A DNA stretch of 64,000 bases, taken from NCBI GenBank assembly GCA_025093555.1, contig JAIWNF010000033.1:310001-374000 (forward strand). Direction: 5' to 3'. This document shows, piece after piece, positions 33,691 to 45,200 of the stretch. Origin of the DNA: Circinella umbellata (taxonomy: Eukaryota > Mucoromycota > Mucoromycetes > Mucorales > Lichtheimiaceae). A model generated the notes under the pieces. That model saw only the letters and a program-made list of their open reading frames with translations, was not told where the DNA came from and made no database searches. Numbering within the stretch: the stretch's first letter is position 1; each line of letters opens with the position of its first letter. The position numbers were made by a program, and so were the translations under genes.

Positions 33691-36600
33691 TTGTTTTTGT
33701 CCTTTTTTATTATTATATATTTTTTAAAACAACTTGTCGTAATATATTTTGGCGGATAACACCGTAGTAGTAGCCAATTAGAAATAGAATAATAATAATA
33801 GAACAAAAGATAATAAATAAATAAAGTATAAGTTGAAGGATGATGTTTTATTATATGAAATGTGAAGGAGTATTTATATATTTTCTAAGCTACTTATAAG
33901 GTATATGATAAACTAATAATGATAATATACGTGTTCGTGACTGAGGGTTGACTACGTGTTCGACTAATTATTATGATGATGTGACAGTGATAGTGATATG
34001 GATTAACTACTTGGCAATATAAAAATAAAATACGTTTACAAAAGAAGTATCACAAATGGATAAAAAAGGAAAAGTAGAGCTACTGCTATTTATGGTTACG
34101 ACAAATTACTACTGATGATTATTATTATGCATGATGAACCTCCTGCTACTAAAGACTCCTCAGGTACGACAATAATATAATTAAAGAAATGTGTCTGATT
34201 GTAACAGTTTTTTATTTGGTCTTAAATATCTATCACTAAAATTATAATATATCGTTATTACTGGTAAAAAAAAGATGGTTCGATGAGCTGGTTTGAGCAA
34301 CTAGCCTGCTCAATCTTTTGGTGTGCGGATTCTCAGACATGTTCAAATGCGCAGCGAGTGAATTGTTTTTACTCTCCTTCCAATAATCTTCGCTTTTTAA
34401 TTCTATCACTTGTTTTTATCTTCAATCATCTTCTTCTATTGTTAATTTATAAGTTTTGATGTATATACCGATATTACTAATGCTTAGTCGGCTCGTCTGG
34501 CTTACTCGTTTTTCTTTATGGCATGATTGTTTTTTATCCTTCGATAATGAAGATAGTAGTGGCTAATATTTTTCTCTTGCTTCACTTGTCTCTATAATAT
34601 TTTTTATTGATATCAGGTATATATACCTACTTATAAGCATTGTCATAACTCTTGAATACACAGCATTTGTTGAACTTTGAAAATGACGTGCTTCGTTAAC
34701 GCCCGACATAAAACGATACAAAAGTACTTACTGGTAATAAGTGAGTGAAATAAACATAAAAAAATTTAACATATCTAAATATTTTGCTTAAATTATACAC
34801 CTCTTTCAACTTGAGGATTTGGCTAGTATGTACTTATATGACCAGACCGCGTTTACTTCATATAGAGCTATTAATTCTTTGGGTATATTTATAAATCGTT
34901 TTATGTTTCTTAATAATGATGGCTTTCACAGAATCATACTATTGCTTTTACTATATTACTGTGAGCATATTTCTAGATCTAAATAAGGCTTTTCAAGTAG
35001 GATCTTAAGGATTTACTTTATTCTTTTTACTAAGATTTGTTTTGTACTGTTTCAAATGTAAATCAGAATAATGATCTAATTCAACAATAAAAATAAAGAA
35101 AAAAAAAGTGATGAGCTCTTTGAAACCGTATTTATTATCGAAAGTAGGATAAAGATGATTATTATTATTCTATCTGCGAGTTGGTCTATTTATATAAATT
35201 GACTATCATTATAGGCCTAGTTTATTCTGATATGCCATCTGAAAAGTATATCTTAAAGAGTTTTATCTTGAAGACCTAATCCGTAATTGCTATTTAGAAA
35301 ATATACATTGCTTAATATCAGAAGATACTATTAATTAAAATTATATATATAAAAAAAAATTATATTTTAATTTTTACATTTTTTAAATCCGTAACCTATC
35401 CTTTAAAAAAAAGGTTTGGACGAAATAATCAATGATAATTATTATAAATAGTCGAAGTCTAGGACATCGAATGGCCACTTCAGTTTAGATAAAGATCAAT
35501 GAAATCAGACTTTTACCAGAACATAATTAATTAGTAGGCTACTACATTTGAATTAACACACTCAAGATTGATAGCCTTGTTCTCAAGAAGATCTTTTTTA
35601 GTTTTATCAGGGGTAGACAATTAGAATCTCTGATATTTTTATATTTTTAGCTCCCTAACACTATACTATTGATAACTTACATCATATTTTGCTTTACACA
35701 TTTATAGTTATATCTATTTCAAGGCATCTTAAATATGCAATCCACTTTTAGTTTTATTATATGGTAAGCGAAGGCTAGTAATATCCTAAATTAAACAAAT
35801 AATTTAGTTTTCATGTTGTAGATTAAAAGAAAGAAGATAAAAGATAAAAGTAAAAGTAAAATTGAATACTTTTTTATGTACATACGAGAAAATAAAAAGC
35901 AATGTTATGATCGATTCGAAAGAATGTTGAGCCAATACCATATAAAAATTATAAAATGTCTGAAAGAAGTAAGTCGATATGTAAAAAAACCCAACAATAT
36001 AATACTTTATTACTTTATTGAAAGATAAAACATTTTTAGTATATCTAGTGACCCATAAATAAGAGAGCTAAAGCCGATTGAATACTCTCACTCGTGCCAC
36101 TCTCAAAGGCTTAAACTCACGGGTCTAGCATGCTCAATTTTTTTCAAAATAAAGATCAAATTAAATTGAGCACTTATGAGTAGATCGGTTTTGCACATCA
36201 CTATTCTTAAATATTATCAAGCTAATAGCTTAGCTTGCTCAAACTAGCTCAAACATGCGGTCTGAGCCGGCTAAAAAGAATACTTTATTAGGTCCAGTGA
36301 TTAGTGAAATCATTTAGCTACAGCATAAGTCTACTACTGGTTGTCGTTATAGCAGAAGGTAACATCAAAAGCCAGCTAAAATAGAATAATAAAAGATACC
36401 GGAAAGGTGATGTTTTGTTTAATAATCATGACGGGGAACTTTATGATTTCTAATGAAGGTATTGTAGAATATAATGTATAATGATAAGAATAACATAGTA
36501 ATGGTAACAATAACAATAATATGCAGCTCTTAGGAAACACCAAGGTCAGAACTATTATTACTTACAATATTATCTTTTATGTTATACTTTTACTTTCCTT

Positions 36601-37344
36601 TATTACTTCTACTATATGTTATTAATTCATTTGGCTTCTTGGAATCACACTCCTATATATAATATGTTCTTCTGCCCTAAAAAATATTACAATACAAAAA
36701 AGTGTTGTACTTTTTATTGATAAAATCACGGAGAGATAATCAGAAAAAGAGAATGTAAATACGACGAATAATATAAATAACCACACAGAAAAATGCCACA
36801 AAGGTAATAAATAGAATGTAGAGTAGATTAAAGATATCTTTTTATTTAATAAAATAAACCACCATTTATATATTCTCTAAAACTACTGCGGACGCATATA
36901 ATAGTAAGTGATAATAATGTTAAATAATAATAGAGGAGTAAAAGAAGTATGACCGATTACTACTGTTAATAATATTATATAATATAATTACGACAAAAAA
37001 TAAAATAAGAAGAATGAGAATAATGAAAAAGATAGTGGAATGTCTGGGCGAGCCAGCCAGATTCATGAACCGCGTAGTCGAAGCCTCTAGGTAGAGGTAT
37101 GACAGAGGATGATTCCTCGGGGAAAGGCCCCCAGGAGTTTTAGTTGAGTACAACACTACCCAAGTCTTTTGGGTGTTTCTCCTCGATTGCTGGTACAGCA
37201 GCTACAGCGACTTACCTTTATTAAACTGGGGATTTCTCCCAGGGCATGGAATTTTTTTATTGCCTTTTTTCCAAAAATAAAATAAAAAAGAAGAACAAGA
37301 AGCAGCAGCTCCTCCTCCTTCTCATCATCACAACCAATCGTTTA
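33691..37344. other. 3.7-kb AT-rich core between two inverted tRNA-Thr arms
   Basis: No supported protein gene. Most of it is AT-rich with runs of ATT/TAA. Three patches stand out: about 34270-34400 and 36060-36290, which are GAGC/GCTC-rich and share words such as TTTGAGC and GCTCAAAC in opposite orientations, and 37030-37260, a GC-richer hairpin-rich island listed separately. The first two may be decayed MITE-like elements. Nothing identifies a transposase or reverse transcriptase. Confidence 0.6.
37030..37260. other. GC-richer, hairpin-rich island of unknown nature
   Basis: About 230 bases close to 50% GC inside very AT-rich DNA. On the plus strand it can form several hairpins: CCTCTAGGTAGAGG, ACCCAAGTCTTTTGGGT and CTGGGGATTTCTCCCAG. 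The last is followed, about ten bases later, by a run of seven T (37250-37258), as expected of a Pol III terminator. I could not match it to U1-U6, U11, U12, RNase P, RNase MRP or SRP RNA by memory. The minus strand has a 78-codon open frame across it (36920-37156) with no recognised domain. A structured noncoding RNA or an element fragment are both possible. Confidence 0.35.
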
Positions 37345-37715
37345 TATCAAAAAACAAAAAACAAAAAGTTTCACCTGTAGATGACTACATATAAACAAAT
37401 TAAACGTTTGATCATGCCTTCTGGCGGAATCGAACCGCCGACCTTCCGCTTACTAGGCGGACGCTCTGCCAACTGAGCCAAGAAGGCTTCTTGTTAAACA
37501 AAAAATCAAGAACAAACATCAGCACAAAGCATTGTATTTTAATTTTTGTTTTTATTATTTTTTAAAATTTCTTTTAATTACACATTTGATCATACATTTC
37601 TAGTAAATAGAGAAAAATCAGCACGTTTAAATAATGTATAGTTGATTTAGAGGAAGTCAGTCTATGAAAAGATATAATTTTTTTTAATTTTATAATTATT
37701 ATTGCTGTAATTAAT
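37345..37715 (-). repeat. right arm of tRNA-Thr inverted repeat
   Basis: Reverse complement of the left arm at about 33330-33690, covering both flanks and the tRNA. It differs by a few substitutions (for example ATGTGTAATTA against ACGTGTAATTA). The intact tRNA shows the duplication is recent or held by conversion. Confidence 0.9.
37415..37487 (-). tRNA. tRNA-Thr (anticodon AGU), second copy
   Basis: Identical in sequence to the copy at 33568-33640 but on the minus strand, so the two genes point toward each other across the AT-rich core. Same acceptor stem, A and B boxes, AGU anticodon and A discriminator. Confidence 0.97.
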
Positions 37716-38856
37716 ACTATTTGTGGTAATAATATTATCTTAGAAAAAATAGAGTATATATTTTATAGCAAAGGATAGTAGTTATTAGTCTTTCTTCTTT
37801 ACTAAAGGCTAATCTTCTATTTATATATGTATTACTCTCTTATTAAAAGAAACTAATGATGGTGATCTTTTTATTTATTACTTTTACTACTTGAATTATT
37901 CATAAAAAAAGATATAAAAGGAGGAAGGTCAATATATAATATCTACTAATCAATTAATATAGCTCTTTAGAGTATATCTCTTTTTCAAAAGAAGATATTA
38001 TAATGGATAAGTATTAATAATATATTAGATAAAAATATTACTAGAAAACTATTCTAAAGTAAAAATAGAAAGTATTATATTATAGTATATTATATTATAT
38101 ATTATAGAGAATTGTTAGGGTAAGAATTATACAACAAGCTTTGCTATAGAAGCATAATTTATTATTGAATCTTTATATTAATCATCATAAGACTGGTGTT
38201 GTTTTTTATTCATCTATCCCTTCATTAATTTATTATTATTTACTGTCCTATTTCTAGCACTTTTTAGTCCCTAACGATAGGTAATATTATATATACATAG
38301 CTACATTATGAAATCTACTTTTTTCTATATAGATTTATATATTAAATACTATAGTTATGATTGCTATTAGTATACAGACCAAATAGTATATATATACATA
38401 TGTATATGATGGTATAACTTCAATAAGAGTATATATATACAATATATAAAATTGATCTTTCTAATAGAGTGCAATAAAGTACTAAGTTATAGTAGGCTTA
38501 ACTCAACAGCAATTATCTATGAGTGAGCGCGTACTTCCTGTATAATAATAATATTGTAACATGTAGTAGTATTTGAAGCATATTTTGCTCACTAAATAAA
38601 AACTCTTATTATTTTCAATTTATCTAGTACAACATGTCTTTTACGTATTATATATGATCTCACTATGCCTAACATTTCATTCTATTGTACTATTATATAA
38701 TCCCAAGATTATCTGTTAATTATTACATATTAAAGAATATTCTAGGCTTTTTAATTCAATTGACAAGGGAAATAGTCCTATATGTACAGACCTAAAAATA
38801 AACCCAGCATTTATATAATTGTTTTAAATAATAGTTATATAAAGAGTACATTTATT
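37716..38856. other. AT-rich spacer between right repeat arm and HIT gene
   Basis: Extremely AT-rich, with many TATATA runs (for example around 38090 and 38390). No coding or RNA gene is supported; the last part is the 3' flank of the HIT gene. Confidence 0.5.
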
Positions 38857-39848
38857 TTACAACTTTTCTTTAATTCTTCCCAAAAGTTGCTTGAGATTAT
38901 CCTGATTCGCTTCCTTCATGGGCCAACCAACGATAAGACCTTCCTCCTTATTTGGCTTAGGGATAATGTGAAAATGAACATGGGGAACAACCTATTTCAA
39001 ATTCAAATTGAAAAGAACATTAGATACATCATTAATAAAAGATTGATACATTACGTTTAACCATTCTTGTATACAAACCTGATGAGCCATAGGACCATTG
39101 TTCTATATGAATTAGTGTAGGTTGAGAAAAATAAAGTAATGTTAGTAACTAAAGTAACGAGAGAAAAAAAAAGTAGGATGTATTATTTTCCCTTTACTTA
39201 CTTGAAGTAAATTATATTGACCTTCATCAAGACCAATAGCAAGGGCAACCTTTCTAGCAAGGGGTAAAATATCAGCAAGGTAGTCATCAGGAACTTGATG
39301 GAAAAACTCGCCGTGATCTTATATATATAAAACAACCAATATCAGAAAATAAGATTCATCTAAAAGAAAAAGAGAAAGTATAACTTACACTTTGGAATCA
39401 CCAACTATCATTTTTATTTTCAATTTTTTAGATTAGAAACATATACTTTTATCCACACGATAAAAAAAACTGCCTTTTTTTATTTAGTATAAATATAAAC
39501 TTACGGCGTGTCCTTCGCTAATAGGATTGATATCCAAGAACGAGTATCTATATATGCATACATATATATATGTCCCTAATCAGTTTCATGGTGTTTACTC
39601 ATATATGTCACACTTACGCCTTGTCAGTTTCGGCAATCTTGTGAGAAGGGATTTCGCCACTATGGTAATAAAATAGTTATAATAAGAATGACATTGGTAA
39701 TGACAGTCTGTGTGAATTTGACTTGTTGCATTTTTGATAATATAAACGTTTTCCCTTTTCTTAATAAAGCAAGAAAATAAAACTATTATTATCCTTACCG
39801 AATAATTTTGCAGAAGATACAATCGTCAATTAAATGTTCGTTAGCCAT
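38857..39848 (-). CDS. HINT-type HIT family hydrolase
   Basis: Purine nucleoside phosphoramidase/nucleotide-binding protein of the HINT branch of the histidine triad family. Seven exons on the minus strand give 141 residues: MANEHLIDDCIFCKIIR, GEIPSHKIAETDKA, YSFLDINPISEGHA, LVIPKY, HGEFFHQVPDDYLAD…NLLQ, NNGPMAHQ, then VVPHVHFHIIPKPNKEE…. The N-terminal CIFCKII and the catalytic triad HVHFHII are both present, as are SEGHALVIPK and NNGPMAHQVV, which fix the splice pattern. The stop follows GRIKEKL. Exon 4 is 16 nt (39389-39404) and exon 6 is 24 nt (39079-39102), remarkably fragmented for so short a protein. Confidence 0.93.
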
Positions 39849-40487
39849 GGTGTGGGAAGAAGTTCTATTACTAAAAAGAAAAGAAAATAGAAGAGCGAGT
39901 CTATCCGTCTCTTCTCCCCCGCACAACATTTTGACCGAATGGCTCGTGTAACGAAGAAATAGCTAAATTCGTCAGCATTTTATTTTTCACATACATAAAC
40001 ATACTTATTTTAATAATAGTTGTCATAAATAATTCACTAATTTATTAATGAATCTTATTACAAGAAATAGACTATTCCGAACAAACTGAAGCTTATTTTT
40101 TGTAAATGTCAAACCTTTTCAACGGAAGTAACACATGTTATATATACGGATAAATATTGTTGTCAAGGGGAAATCGTGTCGTTAGATAAAAAACGAATAG
40201 ACTTAATTTTAATTTATATCATTTAAGGGCTAAATTTGTTCTTATGCGTATCTTTGTAATTAGACATCCATTTTCACCACCAGTGAGTAACAATACGGAT
40301 GCCAATTGTTTCAAACATACTGTAAATATATATTTACTTCTATGAAGAAGTTAAAATATTAGTGGATTTCCATATACAAAAGATAATATAATCACAAGAG
40401 AAAATAGTTCGCTTCACTTTTTTTCAATTTATAAGACTCAACAATAAAGTACAATATTTAATCTTTACATTTGATAGTAATAGGCTA
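39849..40487. other. intergenic region, no gene seen
   Basis: Holds the HIT gene promoter (minus strand, just after 39848) and the 3' flank of the LEA-2-like gene. AT-rich, no supported gene. Confidence 0.5.
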
Positions 40488-41520
40488 CTAAAGGTTCAAA
40501 GAATCTAGAAAACATATAAACGTAACAGGTTAGATTTAATGGCTTTTATGATATTCTCGGTAATATATGTAATATTACATACCGAGAGGTGGGCATGGTA
40601 CTTGAACTGTATCTTTTATGACTGCCGATATTGGAAATCCAATAATACGGATTGTGGGTGTTAACATATAATTAACAACTAAATCCTTTTGTTCTCCACC
40701 TGTCAAGCCGCATCTTTGAGAAATGTCTAATAACATATTTTGTTCTTCATCTTTAGAAGCATCAAATTCGACATGAAATGGAAATGTAAAGTTTGTTGTA
40801 CCATGGGAATTTATTACCAGATTATTCAGCTCTCCTCCACCGATTGATCTAGTAGGAGCAGTTGGATAGTATGCCTTAAAATAAATAAATAGATATATAT
40901 ATATATTCAATAATTGGTTTTTTTTGTCGTTGTCGTTGTTGTTGTTACAGTTTATATTGGGTAGTAATGATGATAATACTAATAATAAATACCGTCGCCT
41001 CAATCTTTTCAAATGAAACACCAGCCATATTTGGATTCACAACACCGATTCTTAACCCAACGTTGATATCAAATGTAGTTTCATTTGTTTTATTATATTT
41101 CGGTAAACCTGACGGATGATCAGTGAGTCCATAAAAATCAACACTTGGAACCTTGAATTGAGTAGCAACAAAAGCGGTCAACCCAGCTGCTGCCATAAAT
41201 AAAAGAAGAAAGAAACAACATATACAACGCATCCAATACGGAAAGCACATGCAACATGGACAACAAAAACTTCGTGTACATGATTTTCGTCGTGTTGTAG
41301 GGATTTCTACATCTGTAGTAGTAGGCTTTTGTTGACGAGGATAGGGTACATCGTTATAAGTATATCTCCCTATATGTTTATATGTAATAGAGTTATATTC
41401 ATGGATTACGAGGTTAATCAATAGTTTAATATAAATAAATTACATACCTTGGGTAAAATCATTTTGAAATTGTGTTGTAGGATAATAGGACATCATAGGG
41501 TTAGTAGCTGTGCTGTACAT
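40488..41520 (-). CDS. LEA-2-like membrane-anchored protein
   Basis: A type II membrane protein with a late-embryogenesis-abundant group-2-like beta-sandwich domain; function in fungi is unclear. Exon 1 starts at 41520 (MYSTATNPMMSYYPTTQF). Exon 2 carries a basic/cysteine stretch (RKSCTRSFCCPCCMCF … RCICC) beside one membrane segment (FFLLLFMAAAGLTAFVA), then KVPSVDFYG and ETTFDINVGLRIGVVNPN. Exon 3 continues the domain (AYYPTAPTRSIGG … TPTIRIIGFPISAVIKD, VPCPPL). The DINVGLRIGVVNPN block resembles the NDR1/HIN1-like LEA-2 core. The cysteine cluster next to the membrane is a likely palmitoylation site. The end is uncertain: a strong donor (CTCG|GTATGT) allows a fourth exon ending …PPLDSLNL at 40488; otherwise the frame stops at 40575. 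Confidence 0.75.
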
Positions 41521-42294
41521 TTTGATAAAAAGATAATCAAAAAAAGATTATACAATATCTTAAGAACCAAGAAGCAATAAAAAAAAAGAAAAAGGATAAA
41601 GTTGATTCACTTGTGTTATTCTCAACAAAACATTCTTATACTCGGATAGAAAGGCCTTCGTTCTCACATTATCGCCTAGAATTACTCCCTGGTTGGTTGT
41701 GTTGGCAACTTTTTTTTTTCTCCGTGTAATATCAATTTATAAGAAAAAATATTGCTTTTTTAAGGTAATAAATACGTTACTCTACTTTTCTTTTCTTTGG
41801 TACAGGACAGTAATGCATTCAAAAAAATAAATGATATAAATATACAATGTAACAATATTATTCTTTGTGAGAAATTGTACATCTTCTAGTATTAACATAG
41901 TTGCATATATTTTTAATTATAATGTGTATATAGATCTTTAATGATCAAATTATTTATTCATAGCGTGAATTATCCATATAAACCACCTCTTCATGTCATA
42001 AGATCTGGAGGAAACTTTCAGTTTGCAGAACTGAGTTTGTAAGGAACAAGTCATATCACGTGACCTCAAAATTACTTATATCGTCGCGATTTTTGTGTTC
42101 GTCCACTTTTTCCCTTTTCACCTTTATTTTATCCATCAAACCTTCTCCTCCGACTCTCTCTTTCTCCTCATAACTAGGCACTTATATACGACCAGCTCTT
42201 GACCCAATATAAAAGAGAGGTCTACCTTTAAACCATTCACGAAGCGTCGTTTTCTATTTCTTCATTATCTTCCTTATAATAAATTTTAACAAAC
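41521..42294. promoter_or_regulatory. divergent promoter region of LEA-2-like gene and TRA1
   Basis: 774 bases between opposed start codons. The half next to TRA1 has a pyrimidine-rich tract (about 42105-42180) and a TATAAAA-like word near 42208, about 85 bases before the TRA1 ATG. No coding feature is seen. Confidence 0.5.
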
Positions 42295-45200
42295 ATGACC
42301 ACATTGGAAGTATACGCGCATCGTTTGGGGGACCCAAAACTAGGTACTGACTGAAACAACCTGTTTTATTTTATATAAACGTATTTATATCAAAGTAACT
42401 TGTTCAACTAAAGATCGTTATTACGATCGCATTATTTAAATATACTTATTAAACTCTATTTAATAATATAGGTGTCAATTTAAAGGTTACGATTGCCAAT
42501 GAATTACGAGATCAAGTCGAAATATTTCAAACTTTGGAGTATCCAAGGTTTCTTCAAACGTTAATACCTGTATTCATTGATATATTACAAAACGGTTCAC
42601 CAGTTTTTATTAGTAATGCACCTGAACAGGTAATGATTCTTTACTCTCTTTTATATTATTGTAAAATAAAACATAATTACTAATAGTTTATTGTATATGT
42701 ATATTTTGTATGAATCATCTATGGAACTATAATATATAAAATAGAAATTACGAAATATTATCCTCGAAATCATTTATCGATTACCACAAACTGAACCATT
42801 AAAAGAACATGCTAGTGAATTATGTAAAACATTAATGCATCTGTTACGAGTGGAAAATGAAGAAAATGCTGTTGTATGTGTCAAAATCATCATTGATTTA
42901 CATCGTTCCTTCCGTCATGTTCTTGAAGATCAAGTTCAACCCTTCTTGGATATCGTTCAGGAAATATACCAAAACATGGAACAAACTGTCAAAGATGCTT
43001 TTGATTCACCTACAACACCAGCTGGGCCTGTAACGGTAATCCCTTTTTTTTATTTTAAATAATTAGTTAAATATATATAAAAGAAGTATTTTTTTTAGTA
43101 ACTAAAAATAATTTCTTATTTTTATACCTAGCCTGGACCACATCCTTTATTAGCACCATCACCGCGACCGATGTCTCCAGCAGCAGATACACCTGAAACA
43201 CCATCTAAAGTATTACCAAAAGGTCTTTTCAGCTTTAAAGTATTGACAGAATGTCCAATAATTGTCGTTTTACTTTTTCAATCACATCGTCGTTACGCTG
43301 GTGAAAATATCATGAAATTCGTACCGCTTATTTTTCAGGTTAGTTGAATGTGATAGCTTTTCAATCTTACCTTTTTCCATTATTGTTTGTGCTGTCATGG
43401 TCTCCAACTCTGTATGTATAACCAACAATATATATTAAATAGACTTTAAAATTGGAAGCTCGACCACAACAAGAAGCTTCCGCTCAAGCACGAGCACGTG
43501 GAGAAGTGTTTGTTGGTGTCAGTCCAGAAATTCGTAATCGAACTGTTTATAATGATTTTCTTGTTGCTCAGGTCAAGGTAATGTATATATTCTCTTTTTG
43601 GGATTGTATAATTATATGTGATATAGTGTGAGTTGGATAGGCCGTAACTAAATGAGCATATATATATATAGACCATGTCATTCTTGGCTTATATTTTACG
43701 AAGTTATAATCAAGTACTTCGACCTTACCAAAATCAAATCCCTGAATTCGTCCTTCGATTATTACGAGAATGTCCACCAGAATCATCCGCTACACGAAAA
43801 GAATTACTCGTTGCAACACGCCATATCTTATCAACAGACTTCCGACAATCTTTTGTTTCCAAAATTGATCTATTATTGAATGAAAAAGTACTAATTGGAA
43901 CAGGAGTAACCTCACACGACACATTAAGGTAAAAACATCTTTGTTATTATGTATTTATAGCATATAATGATTAAATTTAAATTTATTTATTCATAACTGT
44001 TTGTTTCTTCTTTCAAACTCTCTTATTATATACTATTAGACCATTGGCATACAGTATGCTTGCCGATTTAGTTCATCATATTCGATCCGATTTAACACCA
44101 CAGCAACTTTTACGAACTGTATGTATATATTCACGTAATCTCCATGATGCTACATTAGCTCCAAGTATTCAAACCATGTGCGGGAAATTATTACTTAATT
44201 TAATCGACTGTATTATTAAAATACCTAGTAAAGAAGAAGGTAATGAATCCTATCAATTGTTTTAATTCCGCTTATTATTTTGATTAGGAGATCGTATAGA
44301 AAAAATTGGTGATTACAGTACTGATAATCGAAATGGGAATAATATTAATATCTTTTAGGACGTGCATTATTGATGCGAATACTGGATGCTTTTGCAAGTA
44401 AATTTGCTGCGCTTAATATTCAATTTAAATCGTGCTTACGACATTATAAAAAGAAGAAACGGGTTGATACAACTACAGAAACTGATATGGATACAACAGC
44501 AACAACGACAACGAATGAACTTGAAGATTTTGATTTTGATAAAAAGAGGTCTATTCATACTGCTACATTTATTCCAGATTCATCACATGATGGTATCAAA
44601 GGTAACCGAATTAAATACCATCATTTTTCTTCCAAGTCATCTCTTAAAAAATATTTATGATAAGGTTGATTGACAATTTTATCTTTTTTTTTCTCACTAG
44701 ATGGAAGATTCTTATTTAGAAATCTTGCTCTTGGCCTAAAACCATTATTTATTGGTTTACGGCATTGTAATTCTCAACCACCAGCAGGCTTTGAAACCAC
44801 TCCACAAACCTATGGTCAATTTGCTCGTGGATTCTCACAAGACGACGTCGAAACATTTTTACGATTATTTCGAGAAGGATTAGTATGTTTTGAATACTAC
44901 AATGTCGACAATTATAATTCAGATTGTTCACCCCCCAATTATGGAAGGTCATCATCAGACGCCGAAGCAAACGATTCATCGATTGGATCTAATGAACTTT
45001 CACTTAAACTTGGTACACAAGCTTCAGCAGAAAAAGAAATCCTCGACATGTTTTCAATTGTTTTTACTTTGATTGATCCAGCTGTATTTCAAGAGATTTT
45101 TGCATCCCAAATTGGATTTTTTTTTGAGCGTATGCTTGTCAATCCCATGTTGATTCATATTGCTCAATACTTTTTGGTGACTGAAGTTTCATCTCAAGGC

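Noticed and set aside
36920..37156. 78-codon minus-strand frame across the GC-richer island
   Set aside because: Its second half is only AT-rich hydrophobic residues and nothing recognisable precedes it; an RNA element explains the island as well.
33330..37715. LTR retrotransposon or DNA transposon bounded by the repeats
   Set aside because: The repeats are inverted, not direct, contain intact tRNA genes, and the core has no transposase, integrase or reverse transcriptase frame.
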